64,000 nt of DNA from Streptomyces sp. NBC_01408 (GTDB lineage Bacteria; Actinomycetota; Actinomycetes; Streptomycetales; Streptomycetaceae). The stretch covers positions 3,341,001 through 3,405,000 of the forward strand of contig NZ_JAPEPJ010000001.1 of NCBI RefSeq assembly GCF_026340255.1, in the 5' to 3' direction. Shown here piece by piece: positions 55,574 through 64,000 of the stretch (position 1 is its first letter; each line of letters starts with the position of its first letter). Both the position numbers and the translations under genes were made by a program. The notes beneath the pieces were generated by a model, which saw nothing but the letters and a program-made list of their open reading frames with translations, was not told the DNA's origin and ran no database searches.

Positions 55574-57997
55574 TCAGCCGCGGCCCCGCAGCGGAAGCCG
55601 CAGCCGCAGCCGTACGGCGGCCAGCCGGGCCGAGACCACCGAGGCCACGCCCGACCAGCGGGCCGACACGGCCCACGAGACGCGCACCGCCGAACGCGGC
55701 AGCAGCAGGGCGCGCAGCCGCCTACCACGGCTCACCGCGGCCAGCAGGCCCGCGCGAGCCGCCAGCACGTCCTCGGCCAGCTCCGGGTACGAGACCTCCG
55801 TGCCCGCCGGGGCGTACAGCGTCCGCTCCAGGGCGGCCGTGATCCGGTGGACGGCCGCGGCGGCGTCCGCCTCCAGCCGGCCCAGTTCCACGACGCGGGT
55901 CGCCGCCCGGCGCGGGGACAGTGCCTCGTCCGGGGCGATGCCCACGTCCCAGGCCGCGTCACCCAGCTCCAGCCAGGCCGGCGTCACCTCCCCGGCCGCC
56001 AGCCGGCGCTTGCGCACCCGGGTCCGCCACAGCAGCGGCAGCAGCGGAACGCCCACTACCGCCAACGCGGCGGCGGTCCAGCCGAGGACGGCCGTCAGCG
56101 AGGGCCCGCCGCCCCCGGACGCGGCGTCCTGCGTCAGCGCAGGTCCACCGCACTCGCCGAGCTTCTTCTGCTCCGGCGGGCAGTCCTCGCTCTGCGAGGG
56201 CGCCGCCGAAGGCTGGACGGCGCCGCTCTGCGAGGGCAGCGGGGCCGGGGCGGACGGCTGGGCCGCCGGCGCCTGGGGCCGGGTGTAGCCCGGCACCGAG
56301 ATGCCCGCGCGGGGCGTCGGCTCGAACCGGGTCCAGCCCACGCCCTCGAAGTACAGCTCCGGCCAGGCGTGCGCATCGCGCATCGACACGTTCACCGTGC
56401 CGTCCGACTGCTTCTCGCCGGGGGTGAAGCCCACCGCCACCCGCGCCGGGATGCCCAGCGAACGGGACATCGCCGCCATGGAGAACGCGAAGTGGACGCA
56501 GAAGCCCTCCTTGTCGGCGAGGAACCGGGCGACCGCGTCCGGACCGGTGCCCGAGTCCGTCTTCGTGTCGTAGCGGAATCCGCCATTCACGGCGAAGAAG
56601 TCCTGGAGCTTCACGGCCCGCGTGTAGTCGTCCTTCGCGCCCTGCGTCACCTTGCGGGCCGTGTCGGCGACCACCGACGGCAGGTTGTCCGGCAGCTTCG
56701 TGTACTCCGCCCGTACGGCGGCGTTGGGCTCCGGAGCGTTCTGCAGCTGCACGGCCGTCGGCTGGAGCAGCAGGCTCCGCACCCGGTACTGCGCGCCCTG
56801 GACGTTCTGGAAGCGGTCCTTGCCGAGCTGGTCCCCGACCAGGGTCCGGCCGGCCGGTTCGAAGCGCCACTTCCCGCCGATGTCCACGGCCGTCGCCGGG
56901 TACGGCATGGGCAGGTAGCGCTGGGTGTAGCCGTCCGCCGCCGACACGTTGGTCGACACCTCGGTCGCGGTCCCGCGGATCTGGTCGCCGAGGCCGGGCG
57001 GGGTGGGCAGCCGCGCCGGCACGTCGGCGAGCGCCCGCCCGGAGGCCTCCCACTTGACCCCGTTGAACTCGTCCAGCGCCAGGATCCGCAGGTACTGCTC
57101 GCTCTGCTGCGGGCTGTCCGTCCGGTACTTGAGCACCACCCGGTTGTCCTGCGCGTTCAGGTTGCTCTGCAGGGAGACCAGCGGGTTGACCGCGGAGATC
57201 GTCCCGCCCACCCCGCTGCCGCCCTCGCCGTCGCCCTGCCCGCCCAGCATGCCGCCGCCGAGCGCGGGCAGCGCAGCCGGCACCACCAGTGCCAGGCCCA
57301 GCGCCACCACGCCGATCCGCCGCCCGGTCCGCACCGGGGCCGTCGCGTGCGCGCCGGTGGCGCTGAGGCCCGAGGAGGACGGGCCGCGCTCCCGCGGGCC
57401 CGCGCCGAAGACCCGGCCCCACTGGGCCAGCCGGTCCCGGCCCTCGGCCAGCAGCATCATCAGGTAACCGCAGCCCGCCAGCAGGAAGGAGACCCAGGAG
57501 GCCTCCCCGCCGCCCGACAGTCCCGCGGCAACCGAGTACAGCGCGAGCAGCGGCAGACCGGCCGCGGCGGCCGTCCGCACGGTCACCGCCAGCGTGTCCA
57601 CCAGCAGCCCAATCAGCAGCACCCCGGACACCAGCAGCAGCCGGATGCCGTCCGTCAGCGGGGCCGGGATCGCGTACTCGCCCACGTCCCGGACGCCCTG
57701 CTGGAACAGCGCACCGACGTCCGTCACCAGGTACGCCACCGGGCCGGCCCCCGGGGAACCGGCCTTCCCGCCGAACACGAACGCGAGCAGCAGCAGCGAC
57801 ACCAGCAGCTGGGCCGCCACGGTCAGCGACCGCGCCAGCGGCACCCGCCGGGCCCCGGCCCCCACCGCGCTCTGCACGCCCAGCAGCAGCGCCGCCTGGA
57901 GCAGCCAGCCGGCCGACTCCACGAGCGGGACCAGCGACCAGGCGGTCAGCAGCGTCGCCAGCAACGCGAACAGCGTCAGTCTCGCCCGCCCGCTCAT
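55574..57997 (-). CDS. TgpA-like membrane transglutaminase (DUF3488)
   Basis: 807 residues. Six or more membrane helices in the first 250, an extracytoplasmic transglutaminase core with EGFCVHFAFSMAAMSRSLGIPARVAVGF (Cys), RDAHAWPELYFEGVGWTRFEPTP (His, Asp), then a Pro/Ser/Gln-rich linker, another helix and a cytosolic DUF4129-like tail. Overlaps the DUF58 gene by ATGA. The family acts on envelope proteins; the substrate is unknown. Confidence 0.9.
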   Translation of the reverse strand: MSGRARLTLFALLATLLTAWSLVPLVESAGWLLQAALLLGVQSAVGAGARRVPLARSLTVAAQLLVSLLLLAFVFGGKAGSPGAGPVAYLVTDVGALFQQGVRDVGEYAIPAPLTDGIRLLLVSGVLLIGLLVDTLAVTVRTAAAAGLPLLALYSVAAGLSGGGEASWVSFLLAGCGYLMMLLAEGRDRLAQWGRVFGAGPRERGPSSSGLSATGAHATAPVRTGRRIGVVALGLALVVPAALPALGGGMLGGQGDGEGGSGVGGTISAVNPLVSLQSNLNAQDNRVVLKYRTDSPQQSEQYLRILALDEFNGVKWEASGRALADVPARLPTPPGLGDQIRGTATEVSTNVSAADGYTQRYLPMPYPATAVDIGGKWRFEPAGRTLVGDQLGKDRFQNVQGAQYRVRSLLLQPTAVQLQNAPEPNAAVRAEYTKLPDNLPSVVADTARKVTQGAKDDYTRAVKLQDFFAVNGGFRYDTKTDSGTGPDAVARFLADKEGFCVHFAFSMAAMSRSLGIPARVAVGFTPGEKQSDGTVNVSMRDAHAWPELYFEGVGWTRFEPTPRAGISVPGYTRPQAPAAQPSAPAPLPSQSGAVQPSAAPSQSEDCPPEQKKLGECGGPALTQDAASGGGGPSLTAVLGWTAAALAVVGVPLLPLLWRTRVRKRRLAAGEVTPAWLELGDAAWDVGIAPDEALSPRRAATRVVELGRLEADAAAAVHRITAALERTLYAPAGTEVSYPELAEDVLAARAGLLAAVSRGRRLRALLLPRSAVRVSWAVSARWSGVASVVSARLAAVRLRLRLPLRGRG

Positions 57998-59399
57998 CGC
58001 AGTCCTCCGGAAGTACCCGTGCCGAGCGGAGCGGACCCGGCTTGTCTCCACAGCTCGCCGAAAACCACCCCGGGCGGAGCGGCCAGCGCCGTCCAGCCCG
58101 CGTCGCGCAGCCTGCGCAGCCGCTCGTCGAGCGGGGGCAGGGCCTGCGCCCGCGCGGACGGCCCGGCCCAGGCCGCGGAATCCAGTACGAAGGCCACCGC
58201 ACCCGCGGAACGCTGGCGCAGCTTGGCCGCCAGCTCGGTCTGTACGTCGTCCAGATCGCCGAAGAAGGCGATGAGGAGCCCGTCACCCCCGGCTCCGCCG
58301 AAGCCGCCGCCGCCGCGCAGCGCGTCGTAGGCCCGCGAGAGCCCGGCGCCGTCGGAGTGGCCGACGACCGCGAGGGTGTCCATCATCAGCCCGGCGGCGG
58401 CAGCGGAGTCCTGCCCGCCGGACGAGCTGTAGCCGTCGATGCCGCCGGCGCCGCCGGGCACCGAGTCCCCGGTGTCCGTCAGCAGCCGCACCGCGAAGCC
58501 CTGTTCGAGGAGGTGCACCAGCGTGGAGGCGGCCCCCGACACGGCCCACTCGAAGGCGGAGTCCGGGCCCGCGCCCTCGAAGGCGAGGCGGCGGGTGTCC
58601 AGCAGCACGGTCGCCCGGCTGCGCTGCGGCTGCTCCTCGCGGCGCACCATCAGCTCGCCGTAGCGGGCGGTGGAGCGCCAGTGCACCCGGCGCAGGTCGT
58701 CGCCGCGCCGGTAGCCGCGGGGGATCACGTCGTCGTCGCCGGCCAGGGCCAGCGAGCGGCGGCTGCCGTCGCCGTAGCCGGAGGACTCGCCCGTCAGCCG
58801 GACCGGCGGCAGCGGCTCGGTGCGCGGGATGACGGTGAGGGTGTCGTAGGCGCTGAACGAGCGCGTCAGCTCGACCAGCCCGAAGGGGTCGGTCAGCCGC
58901 AGCTGGAGCGGGCCCAGCGGAAAGCGGCCGCGCAGGTCGGAGCGGACCCGGTAGGACACCTCGCGGCGCCCGCCGGGCTCGACGCGGTCCAGCACGAAGC
59001 GGGGCCGCGGCCCGAGGACGTAGGGCACCCGGTCCTGGAGCATCAGCAGACCGGTGGGTAGCCGGGAGACGTTGTCCATCCGCAGCTGCACCCGGGCCTC
59101 GGCGCCCGCGGGCACCCGCCCCGGGGTGAGCCGGCGGCTGCCGGAGACCCGGTACCGGGTGCGGTGCAGGGCGTAGACGCAGATCAGCGGCAGCAGGGCG
59201 AGCAGCAGCCCGACCCGGAGCAGTTCGCCCTGCCCCAGGACGTACGCGCAGCCGGCGGCGGCGATCCCGGCGGCCAGGAACGAGCGGCCGCGGGTGGTCA
59301 GTCCGGACAGCGAGGCGCGCAGCCCGCCGGCGTCCTGGCCGCGGTCGGCCCCGCCGCCGTCAGGCCGGCCACCGGCGCCGCTCGGGGCACCGGCGCTCA

Positions 59400-59400
<1 letters not shown>
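57994..59400 (-). CDS. DUF58 protein
   Basis: 468 residues. Two N-terminal helices (about 37-75), then the DUF58 core with RPYRRGDDLRRVHWRSTARYGELMVRREEQ-type sequence and a von Willebrand-A-like C-terminal region. Typical partner of MoxR ATPases and transglutaminase-like proteins. Its ATG overlaps the upstream MoxR stop by one base. Confidence 0.9.
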
Positions 59401-60410
<1,010 letters not shown>

Positions 60411-60549
60411 CTGGTTCTCCTCGGCCCTAGCTTCAGGGCCGACGCCCTTGGCGCATGACCGGCCCACCCCGAAAACACGGACACCGGCCCCAGGGGGTTC
60501 CCAGGGGGTGTCACCCCGCATTGTTGACGGCTTTACGGCCTTGTGTCAC

Positions 60550-61101
60550 TCAGGAGCTGGGATCGATCTCCCGCAGGAGTCCGGTGTGCACGTCGAAGAC
60601 GAAGCCTCGCACATCGTCCTTGTGCGGCAGGAAGGGGTTCGTACGAACCCGCTGCATGGACTGGCGGACGTCCTGGTCCACGTCCCGGAAGGCCTCGACG
60701 GCCCAGGCGGGGCGCTGGCCGACCTCGTCCTCCAGCTCGTGCCGGAAGTCCTCGGTCAGGGTTTCGAGACCGCAGCCGGTGTGGTGGATGAGTATGACCG
60801 CGCGGGTGCCCAGGGCACGCTGGCTGATGGTGAGCGAGCGGATGGTGTCGTCGGTGACCACGCCGCCCGCGTTGCGGATGGTGTGGCAGTCGCCGAGTTC
60901 GAGGCCGAGGGCGGCGTGCAGGTCGAGGCGGGCGTCCATGCACGCCACCACGGCCACGTGCAGCACCGGGCGGGCGTCCATGCCCGGATCGGTGAATTCC
61001 GAGGCATAGGCGCGGTTCGCCTCGACCAGGCGGTCGGTGACGGAGCCGCCGCCGGGTGCCCCGGGCGTGGACGCGGCAGGCAGGGATGCGGAAGTCGTCA
61101 T
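60550..61101 (-). CDS. Beta-class carbonic anhydrase
   Basis: 183 residues. Zinc motifs CMDARLDL (Cys-x-Asp-x-Arg) and HHTGCGLE (His-x2-Cys) give the C-H-C zinc site and Asp/Arg dyad of a beta carbonic anhydrase. It interconverts CO2 and bicarbonate in the cytosol. ATG 61101 has TACCGT 7 nt upstream and may be leaderless. Divergent from rsmH. Confidence 0.9.
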   Translation of the reverse strand: MTTSASLPAASTPGAPGGGSVTDRLVEANRAYASEFTDPGMDARPVLHVAVVACMDARLDLHAALGLELGDCHTIRNAGGVVTDDTIRSLTISQRALGTRAVILIHHTGCGLETLTEDFRHELEDEVGQRPAWAVEAFRDVDQDVRQSMQRVRTNPFLPHKDDVRGFVFDVHTGLLREIDPSS

Positions 61102-61275
61102 GGGTACGACGGTAGTGGTCACAGCTGGTAAAGGCCTCGCGTGAGGATGGACAAAGAGCGTCAACAAGTCATGTTGTGAGCTAACCCACAGGGGTGGGCG
61201 GGGGCGGCCTTCCGGGTGATTCGCGGCATCTGCCGGTTCCGGGCGAGAGCCGGCGGCGGCGCGCGGGGCGGTTCG

Positions 61276-61303
61276 TTGACCGCGGCGACCGTTGCACTAA
61301 AGT
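61276..61303 (+). promoter_or_regulatory. Probable promoter of the rsmH-ftsL-ftsI operon
   Basis: TTGACC (61276-61281), 16-nt spacer, TAAAGT (61298-61303). The leader to the rsmH TTG would be about 225 nt and holds GC-rich inverted repeats but no gene; in particular no mraZ. The rest of 61102-61535 shows nothing I can support. Confidence 0.6.
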
Positions 61304-61535
61304 GACGCGAACCGGCCGGAGCCCGGCCCTGACCGGCCGCCCGGCCCCCGATGAACACTCCGCGTGCGCGGCGCGTACGTACGGCCCGGCCATCTTCCGC
61401 TCACCGGCCGGCCGGCGCCACCTTCCCGGCGCCGGCGGACCGGTCCCCCTTCCGGGGCACCTCCCCGCGACAACCGGGGCAGGGCGGGGACCGGGCGGTG
61501 CGTACGCCTGCCGCGCCGTTATCTGAGAGGGCGCT

Positions 61536-62495
61536 TTGACTAGCGAGTCCCGACACGTCCCGGTGATGCTCCAGCGGTGCCTGGACCTGTTGGCCCCGGC
61601 GCTGGAGAGGCCCGGGGCCGTCGTCGTCGACTGCACCCTCGGCCTCGGCGGCCACAGCGAGGCCCTGCTGACCCGGTTCCCCGAGGCGCGCCTGATCGGC
61701 CTCGACCGCGACAAGGAGGCCCTGCGGCTCTCCGGTGAGCGGCTTGCGCCCTTCGGCGACCGGGCCACCCTGGTCCACGCGATCTACGCCGACCTGGCCG
61801 AGGTGCTCGACGGGCTGGGCATCCCGGCCGTCCAGGGCATCCTCTTCGACCTCGGGGTCTCCTCCATGCAGCTGGACGAGGCCGACCGCGGCTTCGCCTA
61901 CGCGCAGGACGCGCCGCTGGACATGCGGATGGACCAGACGACGGGCATCAGCGCCGCCGAGGTGCTCAACACCTACGCGCCGGGCGAGCTCGTCCGGATC
62001 CTGCGCCAGTACGGCGAGGAGAAGCAGGCCAAGCGGATCGTGTCCGCGGTCGTCCGGGAGCGGGAGAAGGAGCCCTTCACCAACAGCGCCCGGCTCGTCG
62101 AGCTGATCCGCGACTCCCTGCCGCAGGCCGCCAAGCGGACCGGCGGCAACCCCGCCAAGCGGACCTTCCAGGCCCTGCGGATCGAGGTCAACGGCGAGCT
62201 GTCGGGGCTGGAGAAGGCCATCCCGGCGGCGGTGGACCGGATCGCGGTGGGCGGCCGGATCGCCGTGCTCTCGTACCACTCGCTGGAGGACCGCCTGGTC
62301 AAGCAGGTCTTCGCGGCGGGCGCGGCCTCCACGGCGCCGCCGGGACTGCCGGTGGTGCCGGAGAAGTACCAGCCCAAGCTGAAGCTGCTGACGCGGGGCG
62401 CGGAACTGCCCACCGAGGAGGAGATCGCCGAGAACCGGCGGGCCGCCCCGGCCAGGTTCCGCGGGGTCGAACGCATCCGGGAGGCGCACCTGTGA
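61536..62495 (+). CDS. rsmH: 16S rRNA (cytosine-1402-N4) methyltransferase
   Basis: 319 residues, formerly MraW. SAM site [54 protein letters not shown], and [13 protein letters not shown]. The first gene of the division cluster. TTG 61536 with GAGAGGG close upstream starts the protein at [10 protein letters not shown], typical of the family. Confidence 0.95.
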   Translation: MTSESRHVPVMLQRCLDLLAPALERPGAVVVDCTLGLGGHSEALLTRFPEARLIGLDRDKEALRLSGERLAPFGDRATLVHAIYADLAEVLDGLGIPAVQGILFDLGVSSMQLDEADRGFAYAQDAPLDMRMDQTTGISAAEVLNTYAPGELVRILRQYGEEKQAKRIVSAVVREREKEPFTNSARLVELIRDSLPQAAKRTGGNPAKRTFQALRIEVNGELSGLEKAIPAAVDRIAVGGRIAVLSYHSLEDRLVKQVFAAGAASTAPPGLPVVPEKYQPKLKLLTRGAELPTEEEIAENRRAAPARFRGVERIREAHL

Positions 62496-63154
62496 CCGCC
62501 GGGGGCGGCGGGGGAGGCGGCGCCGGCAAGGCCGGGAAGGTCGCCACGCTGACGCGCGGACAGGCGGCCCGCCTCGGCCGGGCGCTCGGCAGCCGTCCGG
62601 GCCGTCCGAGCCGCCCCGGCGGGTCCGGCGGGTCCGCGCGCCCGGGCGGCTCCGCCGGGCAGGCGGCGCGGATGCCCTTCGTCCTGCTGGTCGTGGCCCT
62701 GCTCGCCGGCGGCCTGATCAGCCTGCTGCTGCTGAACTCGGCGCTGAACGAGGGCTCGTTCCAGCTGAGCAAGCTGAAGAAGGAGACCACCGCGCTCACC
62801 GACGAGGAGCAGGCGCTCCAGCGCGACGTGGACGGCTACTCGGCCCCCGACGCGCTCCAGCGGCGGGCCCACGAGCTGGGCCTGGTCCCGGGCGGCAGCC
62901 CCGTCTTCCTCGGCCCGGACGGCAAGATCAGCGGCGCCGCCTCGGTGGCCGAGCCCCCGCCCCCGCCCTCCACGCCGCCGGCCCAGCCGGTGGCAACGCC
63001 GCCCGCGGCCTCCGCCCCGGCATCGGCCCCTGCGTCCGCGCCCGCGTCCGACCCCGCACCCGGCCAGCCCCCGGCGGGCACCGCCCCCTCGCCGGGCGGG
63101 CCGCAACCGCCGTCCTCACCCTCGCAGCAGCCCACCCCCAGCCCAGGCAGGTGA
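62492..63154 (+). CDS. ftsL: FtsL-like cell division protein
   Basis: 220 residues. A 60-residue Gly/Arg-rich cytosolic region, one membrane helix (about 61-81), a short coiled coil ([25 protein letters not shown], about 90-115) and a long Pro/Ala/Ser-rich extracellular tail. FtsL recruits FtsI/FtsW at the septum. Overlaps rsmH by GTGA. The long tail exceeds that of most FtsL proteins. Confidence 0.87.
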   Translation: MTAGGGGGGGAGKAGKVATLTRGQAARLGRALGSRPGRPSRPGGSGGSARPGGSAGQAARMPFVLLVVALLAGGLISLLLLNSALNEGSFQLSKLKKETTALTDEEQALQRDVDGYSAPDALQRRAHELGLVPGGSPVFLGPDGKISGAASVAEPPPPPSTPPAQPVATPPAASAPASAPASAPASDPAPGQPPAGTAPSPGGPQPPSSPSQQPTPSPGR

Positions 63155-63158
63155 CGTC

Positions 63159-63377
63159 GTGACCTCGACCGCCGACGGTTCCGCGGTGGCGGACCGCAGC
63201 CCTGCGGGGCCCTTCCCCACCCAGCCCTTCCACCGCTCCCCGGGCGGGCTGGAAAATCCAGCCCCGCCGGCGTTTGAGGCGCGGGGTCCGGGGCGGAGCC
63301 CCGGCAGGCCCGGGCGCAGCCCGGGGCCGCTCGCGGGGCGGCGCAGCACCGGCGGAGCCCCGGCGGTGGGCGCGTGA
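63159..63377 (+). other. Short ORF carrying the dispersed repeat between ftsL and ftsI
   Basis: 72 codons from GTG 63159, 4 nt after the ftsL stop, to a TGA that overlaps the ftsI GTG (GTGA). The first 25 residues (MTSTADGSAVADRSPAGPF) look protein-like; the rest is repeat-derived (APPAFEARGPGRSPG). The exact stop/start overlap suggests it may be translated and couple ftsL to ftsI, but no homology is known to me. Confidence 0.4.
63200..63304. repeat. Dispersed repeat, copy 8, inside the division operon
   Basis: Core AAAATCCAGCCCCGCCGG (63253-63270), then CGTTTGAGGCGCGGGG and CCGGGGCGGAGCCCC to 63303. Sequence before it (63208-63240) matches the flank seen in copy 5. Single arm, inserted between ftsL and ftsI. 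Confidence 0.8.
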
Positions 63378-64000
63378 GCGCGCAGGAGCCGCGGCGGCGG
63401 GTGCCCGGGCCCGGACGGCCGAGACCCGGGGAGCGCGCCAGGGCCGCCGGCGCGGCGCGCCCCGCGGCCCGGCCCGGCCGGCGGCGGCCCGCCGCACCGC
63501 GCACACCCCACACCATCCGGCTCGGCAGCCCCCGGCCCCGGCTGCGCCTCGTCAGCGTCGGCCTGACCCTCGTCATGCTCGCCTTCGTGGTCCGCCTGCT
63601 CCAGGTCCAGGCGGTCGACGCCCGGGCGTTCTCCGCCGAGGCCTCGAAGAACCGCTACACCAGCGCCAAGCTGGCCGCCGAGCGCGGTGAGATCACCGAC
63701 CGCAAGGGCGTGGCCCTGGCCACCAGCGTGGACGCGTACGACATCACCGCCGACCCGAAGATGTTCACCCCGCAGGACAGCAAGGCCCCGGACGCCCCCG
63801 AGCAGGCCGCGGCCCTCCTCGCGCCGATCCTCGGCAGGGACGCCAAGGACATCGCCGACCGGCTGAAGACGAAGAACACCCGGTACGTCGTCCTCGCCCA
63901 GCGCCAGACCCCCCAGGTCTGGAACCAGATCAAGGACCTCAAGCGGGTCTTCGCGGACAAGGCGGCCGCCGACAAGAAGAACAACGGCCCCGGCGCCAAC
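63374..64000 (+). CDS. ftsI: Penicillin-binding protein FtsI (PBP3), N-terminal part
   Basis: 209 codons visible before the window ends. Basic, Arg/Pro-rich cytosolic start, one membrane helix (LVSVGLTLVMLAFVVRLLQVQAV at about 60-82) and the beginning of the PBP dimer domain (AAERGEITDRKGVALATSV). It is the septal transpeptidase. The GTG overlaps the preceding short ORF by four bases. Transpeptidase motifs are beyond the edge. Confidence 0.9.
   Translation, partial: MSAQEPRRRVPGPGRPRPGERARAAGAARPAARPGRRRPAAPRTPHTIRLGSPRPRLRLVSVGLTLVMLAFVVRLLQVQAVDARAFSAEASKNRYTSAKLAAERGEITDRKGVALATSVDAYDITADPKMFTPQDSKAPDAPEQAAALLAPILGRDAKDIADRLKTKNTRYVVLAQRQTPQVWNQIKDLKRVFADKAAADKKNNGPGAN

Noticed and set aside
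60411..60521. N-terminal extension of MoxR
   Set aside because: GAGGAG 6 nt before GTG 60410 and family alignment by eye favour the shorter protein.

Overview
The window is a stretch of the chromosome core of a high-GC actinomycete, almost certainly a Streptomyces. Evidence: GC-rich codon use with GTG/TTG starts, an actinobacterial bcc/aa3 respiratory cluster, a SAM-IV riboswitch, MacRS-type regulators, Tat and lipoprotein exports, and a gene order that, from memory, follows the Mycobacterium tuberculosis run from the qcr genes to the division (dcw) cluster. I see no tRNA, rRNA, CRISPR array, prophage or insertion sequence.

Layout. 1-4650: a receiver-like fragment, then ctaE-qcrC-qcrA-qcrB (terminal oxidase subunit III and the bc1 complex) and a strong terminator. 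4725-9583: trpD, a SAM-IV riboswitch with a six-codon ORF ahead of a class-V aminotransferase, an Lrp-type RAM protein, rhomboid protease and a small zinc-ribbon protein. 9627-15945: NYN-domain protein, two tandem NlpC/P60 hydrolases, a metalloprotease-like lipoprotein and a PimB-type mannosyltransferase. 16145-24940: secreted cholesterol oxidase, FadD15-like acyl-CoA ligase, phosphoesterase, SRPBCC protein, ArsA-like ATPase, small DUF protein, glucokinase and an EEP-family nuclease/phosphatase. 25105-31076: membrane protein, esterase, acyltransferase, macS-macR, pfkA and a small membrane protein.

31073-35615: fused anthranilate synthase under a classic trp attenuator, divergent class II DAHP synthase, then bfd and bfr with iron boxes before bfd. 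35789-45037: SUOX-like protein, a His-rich DUF4396 protein with a CsoR-type operator, endonuclease IV, a PASTA kinase, thiO-thiS-thiG under a TPP riboswitch, a ferredoxin-reductase-like flavoprotein, an Rv2175c-like HTH protein and thiE. 45122-51369: metF, a Tyr/Gln-rich membrane protein, a phytoene-desaturase-like protein, DUF4126, DUF3040, a methyltransferase and a HEPN protein. 51529-55220: an operator-controlled ABC/YhgE-Pip exporter with its TetR gene. 55574-61101: MoxR-DUF58-transglutaminase operon and a carbonic anhydrase. 61536-64000: rsmH, ftsL and the start of ftsI.

Themes. Respiration (qcr/cta), sugar entry to glycolysis (glkA, pfkA), the head of aromatic and tryptophan synthesis (aroH, trpEG, trpD), thiamin synthesis and envelope building/division genes sit together. 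Control is largely RNA-based (SAM-IV, TPP, trp attenuator), and many genes have a -10 hexamer 6-7 nt before the start codon, which suggests leaderless mRNAs. The most unusual non-coding feature is a dispersed, often palindromic, repeat present at eight loci, one of them between ftsL and ftsI.
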